From positions 1,005,501 through 1,069,500 of the forward strand of contig NZ_CP061703.1 of the NCBI RefSeq assembly GCF_014764305.1: a DNA stretch of 64,000 bases. Direction: 5' to 3'. Below are positions 35,710 through 45,848 of this stretch, one piece after another. This DNA is from Mesoflavibacter profundi (lineage in GTDB: Bacteria > Bacteroidota > Bacteroidia > Flavobacteriales > Flavobacteriaceae). Position 1 is the first letter of the stretch, and each line of letters starts with the position of its first letter. The notes under the pieces were generated by a model that saw nothing but the letters and a program-made list of their open reading frames with translations, ran no database searches and was not told the origin of the DNA. The translations under genes were made by a program, and so were the position numbers.

Positions 35710-36399
35710 ATGGAAAAAATTACTGTTATATCTATTATAATTGTTGTTATTGCTTTAATTGCGTTTTTAGTTTACTTTTTTAGCGCAAAAACTATCATAT
35801 TAAGACGTTTAAAAAAATTACGCTTTAGTAAAATTGGTAGTTTACAAAATCATCATTATTCTAAAGTTGAAGGCAATGCACTTAACGTTAACCAACCTTT
35901 AATTGCACCTTTAAGTAAACGCGAATGTGTGTTTTATCAGATTTTAATTGAAAAGAAAGTAGGCAGCGGTAAAAATTCGCGTTGGAAAACTGTTGTTGAT
36001 GAGGAAAAGATTCAAGATTTTTTTGTGGAGCAAACAGGCGAAAGATTGCTAATTTTCCCAAAGCAAAATCCCGAAAATTATTATGCCTATTTAGTGTCTG
36101 ATAAAAAGGCAAATTCAGGTACATTTAATGATCCAACACCAGAATTTAAATCACTTTTAGATAATTATGGTATAGAATCTACCGGACTTTTTGGTTTCAA
36201 CAAACAATTACGTTACCGCGAATCTATCATAGAAGTTGGCGAGCGTATTACTGTTGCTGGCTATGTAAAATGGGTAGAATTAGAACAGCCTGTTTCAGAC
36301 TACAACTATTCTCGTGTAGCAACATTAGTGGCAAAAGACAAAAACAAGATTTTAATTACAGATACTACAGAAGCTTTAAAACCAAAACACGGTCGTTAA
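35710..36399 (+). CDS. Membrane protein with GIDE-like domain
   Basis: This 229-aa protein has one N-terminal transmembrane helix (about 4-25) and a large cytoplasmic domain resembling GIDE, named from eukaryotic MUL1/GIDE E3 ligases. Visible landmarks are KVEGNALNVNQPLIAPLSKREC, then FFVEQTGERLLIFP and a closing VGERITVAGYVKW strand. No RING finger is present, so it is not a ubiquitin ligase; bacterial homologues have no firm function. Its stop overlaps the stop of the convergent CBS gene by four bases. Confidence 0.7.
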   Translation: MEKITVISIIIVVIALIAFLVYFFSAKTIILRRLKKLRFSKIGSLQNHHYSKVEGNALNVNQPLIAPLSKRECVFYQILIEKKVGSGKNSRWKTVVDEEKIQDFFVEQTGERLLIFPKQNPENYYAYLVSDKKANSGTFNDPTPEFKSLLDNYGIESTGLFGFNKQLRYRESIIEVGERITVAGYVKWVELEQPVSDYNYSRVATLVAKDKNKILITDTTEALKPKHGR

Positions 36400-36863
36400 G
36401 GTTTCCAATTATGTCCTTTTAATTGCATCGCAGCTTTTAAAATATCTTTTTGGCTTATTTGACCAACTAACTTACCGTCTTCTACAATAGGAAAACGTCT
36501 ACGTTTAGCACTTAAAAACTTATTGGCAGCATCAAAAATATTTAAGTTTCCATCTATAGTTTCAACATTTTTAATCATGTGATTTTCTACCAAACTATCT
36601 TGTGTTGGTGCGTTGTAGTATCTACTTTCACTAATTTGTTTTATGCAATCACCTTCAGAGATTATTCCTATCAATTCGTTATTATCGTTAATAACTGGTC
36701 CACCAGAAATTTTATTTTTTATTAACGTTTCTACGACATCTTCTACAGTTTGATTAGGTTTAAAAGTTATTAAATCTTTAGTCATATAATCTTTCACCTT
36801 TAACGATACATCGTCAACCATTTGCTGTCCTTTTTTAGGCGCTTCAAAACTTTTAATTCCCAT
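36396..36863 (-). CDS. Tandem CBS-domain protein
   Basis: This 155-aa protein contains two CBS domains (about 25-80 and 92-150): KDYMTKDLITFKPNQTVEDV, GGPVINDNNELIGIISEGD, then ENHMIKNVETIDGN and RRFPIVEDGKLVGQISQKD. A CBS pair binds adenine nucleotides and often gates or regulates a partner protein. No other domain is fused. The start at 36863 gives a complete first domain. It is a stand-alone regulator of unknown target. Confidence 0.9.
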   Translation of the reverse strand: MGIKSFEAPKKGQQMVDDVSLKVKDYMTKDLITFKPNQTVEDVVETLIKNKISGGPVINDNNELIGIISEGDCIKQISESRYYNAPTQDSLVENHMIKNVETIDGNLNIFDAANKFLSAKRRRFPIVEDGKLVGQISQKDILKAAMQLKGHNWKP

Positions 36864-36974
36864 AGTTTTAAGTATTTAGTTTAACTAAAGTTACTTATTT
36901 TCAGTCACTTATCCTAAGTATTTATTCCACTATTATTTTATTACTTTTATATCACTAAACAAAAACCACCAAAA

Positions 36975-39278
36975 ATGTTTAAAAAATTAATAGCAGTTTT
37001 AATTATATGTGCTTCTGTTTATTTAAGTTTTGAGGCTTTACTTCCTAATAAAATTTCAAATTTAGACACACCATTAACACAATTCTCTACAGATAGAGCT
37101 TTGGTGCATTTAGCCGAAATTTCTAAAGCGCCACATTACACAGGCAATAAAGAAAATGAACGTGTTAGACGTTATATTATTTCTGAACTTGAAAAACTAG
37201 GTTTAACTACCCAAACTCAAGAAGGTTACATAAATAGTAAATGGAATAATTTTACTAAACCTGTAAATATTTTAGCCCGAATTAAAGGCGAAAGTAATAG
37301 CAAAGCTTTAATGCTGTTAACACATTACGATAGTAATCCGCATTCGTCCATTGGAGCAAGTGATGCTGGATCTGGCGTTGTTACCATTTTAGAAGGTTTA
37401 CGTGCGTATTTAGCTGAAGGAAACACACCAAAAAACGATATTATTGTTTGCATTACAGACGCTGAAGAATTAGGCTTAAATGGTGCCGAATTATTTGTAA
37501 ATAAACATCCTTGGGCAAAAGATGTTGGTTTAGTTTTAAACTTTGAAGCTAGAGGAAGTGGCGGACCAAGTTATATGCTTATTGAAACTAATGGCGGAAA
37601 TGCTAATTTGATGAAAGAATTTGTGGCTGCAAATCCGCAATATCCAGTAGCCAACAGTTTAGCCTATAGTATTTACAAAATGCTACCAAACGATACCGAT
37701 TTAACCGTTTTTAGACGCGATGGCGATATTGAAGGTTTTAACTTTGCATTTATCGACGATCATTTTGATTATCACACAGTAAAAGATAATTACCAAAGGT
37801 TAGACAGAACAACTTTAGAGCATCAAGGTACTTACCTTATGCCATTACTAAAACACTTTAGTCAAGCCAATTTAAATACTGTAAAAAGTACTGAAGATAA
37901 CGTTTACTTTAACATTCCGTTTTTTAAAACTATCACTTATCCTTTTAAATGGATTATGCCAATGTTAATAGTGGCTATACTACTGTTTTTTTCAATAGTA
38001 GTTTATGGATTTAGACAAAAGCAACTTAATACAAAAGATATTGGTAAAGGATTTGTTGCTTATAGTTTTTCTTTAATATTTTCTGGACTTTTGGTCTTCT
38101 TTGGTTGGCAATTAATTTTAATTATTTATCCAGAATACACCGAAATTTTACATGACTTCACCTATAATGGTCACACCTATATTTGGCTATCTGTTTTAAT
38201 AACTTTAAGCATTAGTTTTTGGGTATACAGTAAGCTTAAAAAAGTAAACAATCTTGGTAATTTACTAGTTGCTCCACTAACGTTTTGGATAATTATTTGC
38301 TGTTTAGTGGCTTTAAAATTAAAAGGAGCAAGTTTTTTTGTAATTCCGTTATATTTTGGGTTATTAGCCTTATTTGTTCTTGTAAAACAATACAAACCTA
38401 ATCTTGTTTTATTAGCCATTTTAACCATGCCCGTATTACTAATCATGTCTCCTTTTGTTAAAATGTTTCCTGTTGGATTAGGACTTAAAATTTTATTTGT
38501 TTCGGCAATATTAGTTGTACTTATTTTTGGATTATGCTTACCAGTTTTTGGACATTTAAAACATAAAACTAGATGGAGTTTTTCATTTTTAATACTTTCA
38601 ATAATTGCATTTTTAAGTGCACATTTTAATTCTAGCTTTACTGAAGATAGACCAAAACCTAATAGCTTAGTCTACGCAATAGACTCTGATACAAAAACTG
38701 CTTATTGGGCTACTTACGATAATAATTTAGATAGCTACACTAAAAACTTTATAGATACTACTTCTAATAATAACACACTATTTAATGCTAATACATTTGG
38801 AAGTAAATATGGAACAGGATTTAGTTTTACTAAAAAAGCGCCTTTAAAAAACATAGCAGAACCAACCATACAAATAAGCAAAGACACTATAATAGATAAA
38901 TTACGATCTTATACCATTTGCATTACACCTAATAGAGATATACAACGATTAGAAGTGTTTGCAGACAGCACAATGGTATTTAAAAAAATGGTCTTAAATG
39001 GTGTAGAAATCACAAAAGAAAACAAAGAAGACAATACTGTATTTAAACAACGAAAAAACAACCGTTTGTTTTGTTATTACACAACAGATCAAAACTATCT
39101 AGAGCTAGATATTACTGTACCAATAGATCAAAAAACAACACTTCAACTATACGAAGCGTCTAATGATTTGTTAGAAAATAATCTGTTTACAATACCTAAA
39201 CGATTGTCTTGGATGATTCCAAAACCATTTGTTTTAAATGATGCCATAATTATAAAAAAAACCATTACAATAGATTAA
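36975..39278 (+). CDS. M28 family zinc peptidase with multi-pass membrane domain (ERMP1-like)
   Basis: This 767-aa protein has an N-terminal membrane anchor, then an extracytoplasmic M28 aminopeptidase domain (about 30-300). Zinc ligands and catalytic residues are His117 (LLTHYDSN), Asp130 (ASDAGSG), Glu164/165 (TDAEELG), a Glu in LNFEARGSGG and the late His in DYHTVKDN. About eight transmembrane helices follow (roughly 320-560), then a soluble C-terminal beta domain. The layout recalls eukaryotic ERMP1/Fxna peptidases. It probably trims peptides at the inner-membrane periplasmic face. Confidence 0.88.
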   Translation: MFKKLIAVLIICASVYLSFEALLPNKISNLDTPLTQFSTDRALVHLAEISKAPHYTGNKENERVRRYIISELEKLGLTTQTQEGYINSKWNNFTKPVNILARIKGESNSKALMLLTHYDSNPHSSIGASDAGSGVVTILEGLRAYLAEGNTPKNDIIVCITDAEELGLNGAELFVNKHPWAKDVGLVLNFEARGSGGPSYMLIETNGGNANLMKEFVAANPQYPVANSLAYSIYKMLPNDTDLTVFRRDGDIEGFNFAFIDDHFDYHTVKDNYQRLDRTTLEHQGTYLMPLLKHFSQANLNTVKSTEDNVYFNIPFFKTITYPFKWIMPMLIVAILLFFSIVVYGFRQKQLNTKDIGKGFVAYSFSLIFSGLLVFFGWQLILIIYPEYTEILHDFTYNGHTYIWLSVLITLSISFWVYSKLKKVNNLGNLLVAPLTFWIIICCLVALKLKGASFFVIPLYFGLLALFVLVKQYKPNLVLLAILTMPVLLIMSPFVKMFPVGLGLKILFVSAILVVLIFGLCLPVFGHLKHKTRWSFSFLILSIIAFLSAHFNSSFTEDRPKPNSLVYAIDSDTKTAYWATYDNNLDSYTKNFIDTTSNNNTLFNANTFGSKYGTGFSFTKKAPLKNIAEPTIQISKDTIIDKLRSYTICITPNRDIQRLEVFADSTMVFKKMVLNGVEITKENKEDNTVFKQRKNNRLFCYYTTDQNYLELDITVPIDQKTTLQLYEASNDLLENNLFTIPKRLSWMIPKPFVLNDAIIIKKTITID

Positions 39279-39322
39279 AACCTTATTTGGTTTATTTTAA
39301 GATAAATAACAAATTAATTTTT

Positions 39323-39330
39323 TAGTTTTG
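39323..39330 (+). promoter_or_regulatory. Putative -7 box for the TPR gene
   Basis: TAGTTTTG fits TAnnTTTG and lies 20 bases upstream of the ATG at 39351. Confidence 0.4.
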
Positions 39331-39350
39331 AAACTCAAAATTTTAATACA

Positions 39351-40052
39351 ATGAAACACTTAATCTACGCAGTAATTGTCTTGTTTTCTTTAAACATAAC
39401 GGCACAAAACAACAATGATTTAATCGCGCATTACGAAGCGTATTATAAACAAATGAAAACACAAGGAGATGTACAAGGTATTATTAACGCCTTAACACAT
39501 TTAAATGTCTTAAAACCTTCTAAAGAACGAAAAGATACTTTAGCCTATGTGTATTATAAGAATAATAAATTTAATCAAGCCTTAAATACTATTGGAATAG
39601 AAGATAATGCTAACGATTCTGATATGGCTTTAGAAGTTAAAGCTGTAGCTTTAAAAACATTAGGAGAATTAGAATTAGCCTTACCATTTTATTTAAAGAT
39701 TTATAATAAAACTGAAAATCCGCAAGTGGCTTATGAAATTGCAGAAATTAATCTGAATCTAAATAAATTAACAGAAGCTAAAAACTATGTAAACCTTGGA
39801 TTATCTAAAGTTACAGACAAACAAGGTAAAACTTATTTTGAAACGCAGCAGCCTTATACTGTACCTTTAAAAGCTGGTTTTTACTATTTAGACGCCTTAA
39901 TTATTTACAACCAAAATAAAGAAAACAACCTTGGATTAGCTGTAAATAAATTAGACGAAGCAATTGCTCTAGCTCCTGCATTTAACATGGCAAATATTGC
40001 AAAAAACGCCTTAATGCAACAAAAAAAGGAAAGTACTACAACTAAAGAATAA
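39351..40052 (+). CDS. Secreted TPR-repeat protein
   Basis: This 233-aa protein has a signal peptide (MKHLIYAVIVLFSLNITAQ). Helical tetratricopeptide-like repeats fill most of the rest, for example DTLAYVYYKNNKFNQALNTI, KTLGELELALPFYLKIYN and EIAEINLNLNKLTEAKNYV. It should act as a periplasmic protein-binding scaffold. No partner is evident; a strong terminator follows. Confidence 0.8.
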   Translation: MKHLIYAVIVLFSLNITAQNNNDLIAHYEAYYKQMKTQGDVQGIINALTHLNVLKPSKERKDTLAYVYYKNNKFNQALNTIGIEDNANDSDMALEVKAVALKTLGELELALPFYLKIYNKTENPQVAYEIAEINLNLNKLTEAKNYVNLGLSKVTDKQGKTYFETQQPYTVPLKAGFYYLDALIIYNQNKENNLGLAVNKLDEAIALAPAFNMANIAKNALMQQKKESTTTKE

Positions 40053-40070
40053 ACCTAAGTAGTTAACTAT

Positions 40071-40103
40071 AAAAAAAGCCTTCAGATGTCTGAAGGCTTT
40101 TTT
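40071..40103. terminator. Bidirectional terminator between TPR and M13 peptidase genes
   Basis: GCCTTCAGA (40078-40086) pairs with TCTGAAGGC (40089-40097), flanked by A7 and T6. It can end both convergent genes. Confidence 0.92.
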
Positions 40104-40121
40104 ATTATATGAAGGTGTTGC

Positions 40122-42224
40122 TTACCAAATTCTAACTCGATCTTCTGGAGCAATATACATTTTGTCTCCTTCTTTAATTCCAAATGCTTCATAAAAAGCA
40201 TCTACATTTAGTAAAGGTTGTACAGCTCTTGTCATTCCAGGAGAATGTGGATCTGTTTTTATTCTTGTTTTTAAAGCATCGTCACGCATTTTTGTACGCC
40301 ATACTGTTGCCCAACTCATAAAAAAGCGTTGTTCTGGTGTAAATCCATCTATAGTTTCGGTTGGTCTACCATCTTGCTCATAGCTTAACTGTAAAGCATC
40401 ATAAGCAGCTAAAACACCACCTAAATCACCAATATTTTCACCTAAAGTAAATTTACCGTTTATATTGGTTTCTGGTAAAACTTCGATAGCAGAATATTGA
40501 TCTGCAAGATCAGAACCTAACTCTTCAAATTGTTTTAAATCTTCGTCTGTCCACCAGTTATTTAGGTTTCCATCTTTATCATAACGTGCTCCAGAATCGT
40601 CAAAACTATGAGATATTTCGTGACCTATTACAGCACCTATTCCTCCATAATTCACAGCATCGTCTGCATTAAAGTTATAAAATGGTGGTTGTAAAATTGC
40701 AGCAGGAAATACAATTTCGTTGTATGCTGGATTAAAGTATGCATTAACAATTTGAGGTGCCATATACCATTCTGACTTATCTACTGGCTTGTCTAATTTA
40801 TTAATATCTTCTTTAAAATTCCATGCTCTTGCATTAAGTGCATTTTGTAGGTAAGATCCACCTTCTTCAACACTTTTTATTTCTAATTCAGAGTAATCTT
40901 TCCACTTGTCTGGATAAGCAATTTTTACGGTAGTTGCTTGAAGTTTTTCTATAGCTTTTTGCTTAGTTTCTTCACTCATCCACTCTAAATTTTTAATTCT
41001 ATTTTCAAAAGCAAGTATAACGTTTTGAATCATTTTTTCTGCTTTTGCTTTTGCTTCTGGCGGAAACTTTTTGTCAACGTATAATTTACCTAAAGCTTCA
41101 CCAATAGTACCGTTTAAAGCACCTAAAGCTCTTTCTTCTCTTGGTCTTTGTTTTTTAGCTCCGTTAAGTTCTTTTCCGTAGAATTCCCAATTAGCTGTTT
41201 CTAATTCTGTGCTTAAAAATCCTGCAGCATTATTAAAAGTTTGCCATTTTAGGTAAGACTTCCAATTATCTACGTTGTTGTCTGCTAATACTTCATGTAA
41301 TCTATTAAAATATCCTAAATCGCCAACAATTACTGTATCTAAGTCTTTTAGTCCTACGCCAGATAAAAATGCTTTCCAGTCTACTTCTGGAACCATTTTT
41401 TGAACTTGCTCTATAGATCTTGGGTTATATCTTTTACGAGCATCACGTCTATCTACTTTATCCATTTTAGCTTCTTCAAGACGCGTCTCAAATGCTAATA
41501 TTTGTTCTGCTTGCTCTTTTGCTTCTTCTTCAGTATCTCCTAAATATTGTAGCATTCTTGTAATATGAGCTACGTATTTTTCTCTTTTTTCTTTAGAGTC
41601 TGCATCGTCTTTAACGTAATAATCTCTATCTGGTAAACCTGTACTTCCGCCACCTAAGTAAGCTACATTACGATTACTATCTTTTGGATCTGCTCCAACG
41701 CCAACACCATATAATCCTCCACCACCAACTGGTTCCATTTCAATCATATAGTTTTGTAAGTCTTCGATAGTGTTTATAGCTTCAATTTTTGCTAAATATG
41801 GTTTTACTGGATCTAATCCTGCTTTATTACGACCAACGGTATCCATGATAGTTTGGTAGTAAAAAACCGCCTTTTCTTGATCAGAACCTGGAACTACATT
41901 TATAGATTTGATGTCCTTATCATTAGACATTGCATCTTTTAAAATTGATAATGCGTCTGCATCTGTTTTTTTTCTTAATTCGTTAAAGCTTCCCCAAACG
42001 GTTCTGTCTTCTGGAATTTCGTTAGTTTCTAACCATTTACCGTTTACGTATTTAAAGAAGTCTTCGCTTGGTTTTACAGATGTATCCATATAATCTGTAT
42101 TTATTCCTGGAACTACTTCTAGTTGTGCTGTTTCTTCTACAGGTTGTTTTTCTTCTTTACAACCAACAAGAACAACGCCTCCTAAAGCACTTAAGAGAGC
42201 TAATTGTTTAAAGTTGAATTTCAT
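40122..42224 (-). CDS. pepO: M13 family zinc metallopeptidase, lipoprotein (PepO/neprilysin-like)
   Basis: This 700-aa protein has a lipoprotein signal (lipobox LVGC, Cys22) and the full M13 architecture. The N-terminal domain contains DFFKYVNGKWLETNEIP. The catalytic domain has GAVIGHEISHSFDD (HEISH at 535-539), ENIGDLGG carrying the third zinc ligand, and the C-terminal arginine-containing EDRVRIW. Neprilysin-type enzymes cleave short peptides. The lipid anchor places it in the periplasm or on the outer membrane. Confidence 0.93.
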   Translation of the reverse strand: MKFNFKQLALLSALGGVVLVGCKEEKQPVEETAQLEVVPGINTDYMDTSVKPSEDFFKYVNGKWLETNEIPEDRTVWGSFNELRKKTDADALSILKDAMSNDKDIKSINVVPGSDQEKAVFYYQTIMDTVGRNKAGLDPVKPYLAKIEAINTIEDLQNYMIEMEPVGGGGLYGVGVGADPKDSNRNVAYLGGGSTGLPDRDYYVKDDADSKEKREKYVAHITRMLQYLGDTEEEAKEQAEQILAFETRLEEAKMDKVDRRDARKRYNPRSIEQVQKMVPEVDWKAFLSGVGLKDLDTVIVGDLGYFNRLHEVLADNNVDNWKSYLKWQTFNNAAGFLSTELETANWEFYGKELNGAKKQRPREERALGALNGTIGEALGKLYVDKKFPPEAKAKAEKMIQNVILAFENRIKNLEWMSEETKQKAIEKLQATTVKIAYPDKWKDYSELEIKSVEEGGSYLQNALNARAWNFKEDINKLDKPVDKSEWYMAPQIVNAYFNPAYNEIVFPAAILQPPFYNFNADDAVNYGGIGAVIGHEISHSFDDSGARYDKDGNLNNWWTDEDLKQFEELGSDLADQYSAIEVLPETNINGKFTLGENIGDLGGVLAAYDALQLSYEQDGRPTETIDGFTPEQRFFMSWATVWRTKMRDDALKTRIKTDPHSPGMTRAVQPLLNVDAFYEAFGIKEGDKMYIAPEDRVRIW

Positions 42225-42267
42225 TTTATAAGTATATTAAAAAAGTTAGTTTTATGATTTACAAGAT

Positions 42268-42310
42268 ATAAAAAAAGCGCCTATATACTTGATATAAGAC
42301 GCTTTTTTTA
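42268..42310 (-). terminator. Terminator of the T9SS propeller gene
   Basis: AAAAAAAGCG (42270-42279) pairs with CGCTTTTTTT (42300-42309), with a further imperfect inner stem. On the minus strand a U-tract follows the stem, 16 bases after the propeller gene stop. Confidence 0.8.
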
Positions 42311-42325
42311 AGTTTATATTAACTG

Positions 42326-45300
42326 TTATTTAACAATTAGTTTTTTAAAGATTTGACTGGTTTTAGATTGTAAACTTAACATATAAATACCAGTTTGATA
42401 TTTACTTAAATCTATTTGTACACCTGTGTTATCTATAAATTGTTTTTCTTTATTTAATACTACTTTTCCTGTGATATCAGTAATTGTAATTTTAAACTCA
42501 TCTTTCACTTGAGTCTTAATATTAAAAACACCTGAAGATGGATTAGGGTAGATATTAAAACTAGGATTTTGGAATTCAGAAATACTTAAAGGCGAACCTT
42601 CTATCACTGGATTATCTATAATTACTCCTTCCTGAGTTACAGATTGATCGGAATGAAATACAAATCTGTACATAAAACTTGTTTCTGAATTAAATGCAGT
42701 CAAATCATATGAATATTGAGTCATAATTGTATTAGATCCAGTCCATTGTGCACCAGGACAGTTATAACAAGTACCATTTTCTCCTGAAGTTGTATCGCTA
42801 TTATACCAATTTGTATCTAATGCTGTACCTAACACATTCCAGTCTTGACCTTGATTAATCGAATATTCTACATACATTATATCCCAATCTTGTTCTAGTT
42901 GAAACGCTAAATCAAACTTTAAAATTGGTGCTACTAATGTTGTTAAATCAAAACATTCTGAAACTAAATAACTTTTTGTGTTATTAGCATATTGTCCTGA
43001 CAAATTAGTCCCGTAAACATTTGTACTGTTTACAAATGCGTTTAATACAGTACCACTTGCTAAACCTCTTTCCCAGTATTGAGATGATGCGCCTTCATCA
43101 TAAACAAGAAGTTCTTCTTGTGGTGTCTCAAATGTGTTTACTACTAAAGTTGTTCCTGTAGATGTAGATTTAATATTTACCGTTTCAGAATCATTATTTT
43201 GTGCAAACGCATCATTAGCAATATTAGAAGTAACATTAAAGGTATGTAACCCTTTATCTAAAGTAAATGAAGGCAGAGCAATTGTTAACGCTGTTTGACT
43301 TGCTAACGTACCTGTCCAAGTAAATGAATTTGGTGTACCATCTATTGTGTAAACAAAATCTATACTTGTAATTGTATTTTGTCCATTATTAAATACTTCC
43401 ACATCTGGAGCTAAAGTAGCATTACATTCTATTAATTGACTTATTCCATTTACAGCTACTAATTTTATATCGTCCATTGGAACTTCAAACGGAATTGCAG
43501 ATTGCCATATACCTCTACCATAAGTTGCAGCAGTAATGTTATTATCGTTTAAATTAATTTCTAAATCTCTTACCGATACATTAGGTAGACTATTATTAAA
43601 TAATTGCCAAGTTAAAGTATCATCATCATATCTATAAACACCTAAACTTGTTCCTAAAAATAATGGGTTTTTAGAATGAAGTGCTTGATGCTTTATAATA
43701 TTTTTTGTTACCGCAGGTAAACCACTTGTTATGCTAGTAAAATTATTTCCTCCATCTGTAGATTTAAACACTTGACCTAATGGACCAGAAGTTGTTACAT
43801 AAACAATAGAATTATCTGTATTATTAACTTCGATAGATGTGATATTTGAAGAAAAAGTATTTATTGTAGAAAAAGTAATACCATTAGTTGTACTTTTTCT
43901 TAGTGTAGAATTAGTTGCTACGTAGATGTTATCTGGATTTATTTCATCTATTTCTAACACGTCTATATTTGTTCCAAAAGAAGAAGAAACAGCAGACCAA
44001 TCGCTACCAACTAATTTATAAAGACTAGAATATCCTGCAAATAATTCGCCATTATTACTCATTGCAAGCGGTGTAATCCAATTACCATTTTCTCCAGTAG
44101 GCGCTCCAATTGCACCAGTTAAATTAGATCCAGCGTTGGTAGAATAATACAAACCGCCACCACCTTGAATAAATCCGTAATAGTTATTAGAATTATTTGG
44201 ATCTATTGCTGTTTCCATTCCATCTGCTCCGTAATAATTTTTCCATTGTCCGTTTGAATAGGCATGACCACCATTATCTTGTAATCCTCCAACCATCTTA
44301 GTAGAAGTTTGTTTAGATACTGCTATTCTATAAAATTGACTTATTTGCATACCAGCGGTAAGATCTGTAAAACTTGTACCTGCATTATCAGATTTATAAA
44401 AACCACCATCTGTTCCGGCAAATAATTCACCATCAAAAAATCTTAAATAATGAATATCTGCATGTGTATACGTACTTGAAAAAGGAGAACTCCAATTATT
44501 TAATTTTGTAAATGTGTTACCGCCATCACTGGTTTTCCAAATATTTAAAACACCAGTATAAACTTCATTTTCATTGGTATCTGAAACAGCCATAGCCATA
44601 TCAAACCAGGTTTGAGTTGATTCAAAAATATCACCAACAGATGCTTGATTTGCTACTGTTGTAAAACTTGCACCAGAATTTGAAGATTTATATAAGCCTA
44701 AAAAAGAATATCCGTTATCTGAAGCTAAAACATAAACTACATTTGGATTAGCTGGAGTAACATCTAAAACATATCTTGAAATATTACTAAAAGGCAAACC
44801 GCTAGTCACCACATTAAAGCTTTCTCCACCATCTAATGATCTATAAAATCTATTTGCTGAAACAGCGTATATCGTATTTGGATTTGAAGGATTGATCTTA
44901 ATATCTGTTATATTAATACCTGCAGTCCCGTTACTAAATCCACTAGAATTTTGATTAGACCATGTTACACCTGCATCTGTAGTTTTAAAAACACCATTAT
45001 TTGTAGCAACCCATAGAATATTTGAATTAGTAGGATGCATATAAATATCGTTCATAGAAGTTGGAGAGTTTCCTGGATTTAATCCAGTGGTATTCCATGT
45101 TTGTCCTCCATCTGTAGATTTCATTACTCCAACACTGTAAGAATCTCCAGCATCATCATCTCCAGTAGCAATATAAATTATATCTGAATTATTATAATCT
45201 ACAGCTATTCCGGATACTCCTATTTGAGGTAAATCATCTGTAGTTGTTGCCCATGTACTACCAGAATCTGTAGATTTCCAAATTCCACCAGCTGGTGCAC

Positions 45301-45760
45301 CTGCATAAAGAGTATTTATATTATTAGGATCTTTAACTATTACATTAACTCGTCCTTGACCAGAAGACCATGAACCTGTATTTGTATGTGTAAAAGGTCC
45401 TACAGGTTGCCAATTACTTGCATCTGCAATACTGTTGCTTCTTTGTGTATTAGACTGATTCTTTACTTCAAGATAAGTATCCCATAATTCTTTAGCAGTT
45501 GGTAAAGTCCCATCTTGTTTAACGTAATTAGACCAATAAGATTCCCATCTTTTAAAAGGTTTATACCCACTACCTCTTGCAGTATAATCTTTATCTAACC
45601 AATAGTCGTTAAAAGCATTAACAATTTGATTAAATGTAAGTTGCTGCTTACTATTTTCAGAGCTTGCTTTAAGTTGTTTTAGCCAAGGTGCTTCTTGGTT
45701 AAATTGTGAATAAACAGATGTAATACTTAAAAGTAGAGTTAAAAGTATAATTTTTTTCAT
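42326..45760 (-). CDS. Large secreted Asp-box beta-propeller protein with T9SS sorting domain
   Basis: This 1144-aa protein has a signal peptide (MKKIILLTLLLSITSVYSQ). The start at 45760 is chosen because the longer frame (from 45829) puts 23 extra residues before that signal. Most of the chain is sortilin/BNR-like propeller repeats with Asp-box motifs such as STDSGSTWAT, STDGGQTWNT and TTDAGVTWSN. A beta-sandwich region follows, and the last ~80 residues form a type A T9SS C-terminal signal (FNIYPNPSSGVFNI, then GIYMLSLQS and KKLIVK). It should be exported through the type IX system and attached to or released from the surface. No catalytic residues are recognised. Confidence 0.92.
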   Translation of the reverse strand: MKKIILLTLLLSITSVYSQFNQEAPWLKQLKASSENSKQQLTFNQIVNAFNDYWLDKDYTARGSGYKPFKRWESYWSNYVKQDGTLPTAKELWDTYLEVKNQSNTQRSNSIADASNWQPVGPFTHTNTGSWSSGQGRVNVIVKDPNNINTLYAGAPAGGIWKSTDSGSTWATTTDDLPQIGVSGIAVDYNNSDIIYIATGDDDAGDSYSVGVMKSTDGGQTWNTTGLNPGNSPTSMNDIYMHPTNSNILWVATNNGVFKTTDAGVTWSNQNSSGFSNGTAGINITDIKINPSNPNTIYAVSANRFYRSLDGGESFNVVTSGLPFSNISRYVLDVTPANPNVVYVLASDNGYSFLGLYKSSNSGASFTTVANQASVGDIFESTQTWFDMAMAVSDTNENEVYTGVLNIWKTSDGGNTFTKLNNWSSPFSSTYTHADIHYLRFFDGELFAGTDGGFYKSDNAGTSFTDLTAGMQISQFYRIAVSKQTSTKMVGGLQDNGGHAYSNGQWKNYYGADGMETAIDPNNSNNYYGFIQGGGGLYYSTNAGSNLTGAIGAPTGENGNWITPLAMSNNGELFAGYSSLYKLVGSDWSAVSSSFGTNIDVLEIDEINPDNIYVATNSTLRKSTTNGITFSTINTFSSNITSIEVNNTDNSIVYVTTSGPLGQVFKSTDGGNNFTSITSGLPAVTKNIIKHQALHSKNPLFLGTSLGVYRYDDDTLTWQLFNNSLPNVSVRDLEINLNDNNITAATYGRGIWQSAIPFEVPMDDIKLVAVNGISQLIECNATLAPDVEVFNNGQNTITSIDFVYTIDGTPNSFTWTGTLASQTALTIALPSFTLDKGLHTFNVTSNIANDAFAQNNDSETVNIKSTSTGTTLVVNTFETPQEELLVYDEGASSQYWERGLASGTVLNAFVNSTNVYGTNLSGQYANNTKSYLVSECFDLTTLVAPILKFDLAFQLEQDWDIMYVEYSINQGQDWNVLGTALDTNWYNSDTTSGENGTCYNCPGAQWTGSNTIMTQYSYDLTAFNSETSFMYRFVFHSDQSVTQEGVIIDNPVIEGSPLSISEFQNPSFNIYPNPSSGVFNIKTQVKDEFKITITDITGKVVLNKEKQFIDNTGVQIDLSKYQTGIYMLSLQSKTSQIFKKLIVK

Positions 45761-45774
45761 GAGGCAATTTTTTA

Positions 45775-45782
45775 CAAAAATA
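45775..45782 (-). promoter_or_regulatory. Putative -7 box of the T9SS propeller gene
   Basis: On the minus strand this reads TATTTTTG, matching TAnnTTTG, 14 bases upstream of the start at 45760. It lies inside the longer frame, supporting the shorter start. Confidence 0.45.
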
Positions 45783-45848
45783 ATGTATTTTAGATAACAA
45801 ACTGATAAACAGAGCTTTTTTAACGTCAAATGAGATTTTTTAGAGTAT

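Noticed and set aside
45761-45829. Longer N-terminus of the T9SS propeller protein
   Set aside because: It precedes a canonical signal peptide and contains the likely promoter -7 box.
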